NCBI GenBank assembly: GCA_935421135.1
Contig: OW285188.1
Location: 27,688,433-27,752,432, forward strand
DNA: 64,000 bases
From: Bugulina stolonifera
Lineage: Eukaryota > Bryozoa > Gymnolaemata > Cheilostomatida > Bugulidae
Direction: 5' to 3'
In this document: positions 61,051 to 64,000 of the stretch, piece by piece
Layout of the letters: each line of letters begins with the position of its first letter
Numbering within the stretch: position 1 is the first letter of the stretch
Notes under the pieces: generated by a model
What the model was told of the DNA's origin: nothing
What the model saw: the letters and a program-made list of their open reading frames with translations, nothing else
Database searches by the model: none
Made by a program: the position numbers and the translations under genes

Positions 61051-61987
61051 GTGAGTTATCAGTAGCAGCTTTAGGGTGTATAGTATATAGAGTAAGTACA
61101 GGGAGAGGGTGTATAGTATGTAGAGTAAGTACAGGGAGAGGGTGTATAGTGTATAACGGTAGATGGACCTATACATAGATGTATATAGTTTGACTATTAA
61201 CTGGTCAGTCCGTCTATACTCTGTCTGATAATGTGTCTATGTAGGCTACTACATGTAGTAGTTAGTAGACTCATCGTAACCCATGTCAGCCACATGGTAA
61301 CATGTCACAATATTGTACTGTCAGTAAATGTACATAATAGTGTACATATCCATAGTACTGCACTGTACAATTTATAGCCTATGTAGACTGAGTAATACAT
61401 GTACATGTATATACTTTGTGCGTTACCAAAGTATATATACAGTGTATTTGACCTGTAGTACATGTGCCAGCTGTATGTGTGTAAAGCAGTGGATTACTGA
61501 TAATATCACAGGGTTTATTGTCAGATTATTACATAAACCAGTATATTATATTATACATGTACATGACTGTTTATATGGTTATAGTTTGGCACTGTCTAGG
61601 CTACATGTATTAGATAACATCCATCAGTATTATTTCATATTATTTTATTATATTCAGTGCATTATTCTCTGGATATTATGTTGTATTGTCTACCACCAAC
61701 TTCAGTTTATATTTCCCTGAAAGCTATAGATAGAGGAATAATAATAATATATGGAATTATGAGTAGAGAGACACGTGTCAGGGTACGTACTTGATGTATC
61801 TATATAGAGGCTCTCACCTTATCTGTTAGGTTATAAATACTAAGGGGTTATCTATACTTGGTACTGTCATGGTATAGTGTATTGTTGACATTACCAGCAT
61901 ACAGTTAGTTCTATTACTGTCAGTGGTATTTATAGGATTGTTACTACTTATATATACCTATCACTTCCTGTCAACTAACAGATGTCT
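61051..61987. other. Start of intron 1 of the second FOXRED2-like gene
   Basis: A short triplicated unit (gggtgtatagtatgtagagt aagtacagggaga) lies at 61075-61155, then unique AT-rich sequence. No exon seen. Confidence 0.6.
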
Positions 61988-62450
61988 GTATAGTGTATAC
62001 TCTCTCTCTCTCTCTCTACCTCCTCCATATACACTACATATACATGTATACTACATACACATATACATACATGTACATACATACATACATACACACATAC
62101 ACTACACATACACTACACATACACTACACATACACTACACATACACTACACATACACTGCACATACACTACACATACACTACACATACACTACACACACA
62201 CTACACATACACTACACATACACTATACATACACTACACATACACTACACATACACTACACATACACTACACATAGCCTACACATACACTACACATACAC
62301 TACACATACACTACATACACACATACACAACACATGCGCTACACATACACTACACATACACTACACATACACTACACATACACTACACATACACTACACA
62401 TACACTACACATACACTACACATACACTACACCGCACATGCACTGCACTA
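61988..62450. repeat. 12-bp array (acactacacata), about 30 copies
   Basis: The array follows a (ct)n run (61999-62020). Three open frames give false T-H-T-L-H-Y ORFs. Confidence 0.95.
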
Positions 62451-62529
62451 CACAAGCCTAGGCTATATTATGTTGTCTAGTAGTACATGTAGAATCTATA
62501 ATCTATAATCTGTGTGTAGCCAAGTGGCC

Positions 62530-64000
62530 TATACCTCCCTCCTACTGTATTACTATACCTCCCTCCTACTGTACTACTATACCTCCCTCCTACTGTATTA
62601 CTATACCTCCCTCCTACTGTATTACTATACCTTCCTCCTACTGTATTAATATACCTTCCTCCTACTGTATTAATATACCTTCCTCCTACTGTATTACTAT
62701 ACCTTCCTCCTACTGTACTACTATACCTTCCTCCTACTGTATTACTATACCTCCCTCCTACTGTACTACTATACCTCCCTCCTACTGTATTACTATACCT
62801 TCCTCCTACTGTATTAATATACCTTCCTCCTACTGTATTACTATACCTTCCTCCTACTGTATTACTATACCTTCCTCCTACTGTATTACTATACCTTCCT
62901 CCTACTGTATTACTATACCTTCCTCCTACTGTACTACTATACCTTCCTCCTACTGTACTACTATACCTTCCTCCTACTGTATTACTATACCTTCCTCCTA
63001 CTGTATTACTATACCTTCCTCCTACTGTATTACTATACCTTCCTCCTACTGTATTAATATACCTCCCTCCTACTGTATTACTATACCTTCCTCCTACTGT
63101 ATTACTATACCTTCCTCCTACTGTACTACTATACCTTCCTCCTACTGTATTAATATACCTCCCTCCTACTGTATTACTATACCTTCCTCCTACTGTATTA
63201 CTATACCTTCCTCCTACTGTACTACTATACCTTCCTCCTACTGTATTAATATACCTCCCTCCTACTGTATTACTATACCTTCCTCCTACTGTATTACTAT
63301 ACCTTCCTCCTACTGTACTACTATACCTTCCTCCTACTGTATTACTATACCTTCCTCCTACTGTATTACTATACCTTCCTCCTACTGTATTACTATACCT
63401 TCCTCCTACTGTATTACTATACCTTCCTCCTACTGTATTACTATACCTTCCTCCTACTGTATTAATATACCTCCCTCCTACTGTATTACTATACCTTCCT
63501 CCTACTGTATTACTATACCTTCCTCCTACTGTACTACTATACCTTCCTCCTACTGTATTACTATACCTTCCTCCTACTGTATTACTATACCTTCCTCCTA
63601 CTGTATTACTATACCTTCCTCCTACTGTATTACTATACCTTCCTCCTACTGTATTACTATACCTCCCTCCTACTGTATTACTATACCTCCCTCCTACTGT
63701 ACTACTATACCTTCCTCCTACTGTATTACTATACCTTTCTCCTACTGTATTACTATACCTTCCTCCTACTGTATTACTAGATCTTCCTCCTACTGTATTA
63801 CTATACCTTCCTCCTACTGTATTACTATACCTTCCTCCTACTGTATTACTATACCTTCCTCCTACTGTATTACTATACCTTCCTCCTACTGTATTACTAT
63901 ACCTTCCTCCTACTGTATTACTATACCTTCCTCCTACTGTATTACTATACCTTCCTCCTACTGTATTACTATACCTTCCTCCTACTGTACTACTATACCT
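62530..64000. repeat. 24-bp minisatellite (tactgtattactatacctt cctcc), about 61 copies, runs off the end
   Basis: A 24-bp unit with main variants cctccctcc/ccttcctcc and tattac/tactac/tattaa. Continues past base 64000. Confidence 0.96.

Noticed and set aside
61923..62508. T-H-T-L-H-Y ORFs
   Set aside because: Product of the acactacacata array in several frames.
1..64000. A new multi-gene defence or biosynthetic system
   Set aside because: Only three host genes with unrelated known roles and transposon remnants are present; nothing indicates a gene cluster.

Overview
The window is nuclear DNA of an intron-rich eukaryote, almost certainly an invertebrate animal. It holds short exons with GT-AG junctions, three genes with animal-type products (a DDX54-type helicase, a glutaredoxin, and a FOXRED2/ERFAD-type ER flavoprotein), and a BEL/Pao retroelement, a group known essentially from animals. 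An early-branching marine invertebrate such as a sponge is a guess; the sequence alone does not settle the phylum. The DNA is AT-rich and unusually full of minisatellites and of short DNA transposons with 8-bp target duplications (hAT type).

Layout on the + strand. 1-17985: the last 16 exons of a DDX54-like DEAD-box RNA helicase (5' end outside the window), whose introns are mostly tandem repeats; the largest arrays are 3.5 kb and 3 kb with 38-bp units. 19242-22335: a two-exon glutaredoxin gene with a 999-bp hAT element in its intron. 22336-28402: intergenic DNA with two solo LTRs and several MITEs. 28403-47999: an 11-exon FOXRED2-like gene that splices to 603 codons in frame; its introns hold nested hAT elements, a broken BEL/Pao element, two more solo LTRs and many minisatellites. 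48000-54800: more transposon-derived DNA, including a reversed solo LTR broken by a hAT element. 54808-58815: a degraded Ty3/gypsy element on the - strand. 60873-61050: exon 1 of a second, nearly identical FOXRED2-like gene that runs out of the window through 12-bp and 24-bp arrays.

The three host genes do not form a pathway: DDX54 is nucleolar, glutaredoxin is a cytosolic thiol oxidoreductase, and FOXRED2 is an ER-lumen redox protein of ERAD. I see no operon, CRISPR array, rRNA or functional tRNA, and no convincing new multi-gene system. The most distinctive feature is structural. Minisatellites repeatedly start at, or contain copies of, exon-intron junctions, so many introns carry serial copies of a real splice donor or acceptor. 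Transposon nesting is also unusually readable, with three independent cases where target-site duplications give the order of insertion.
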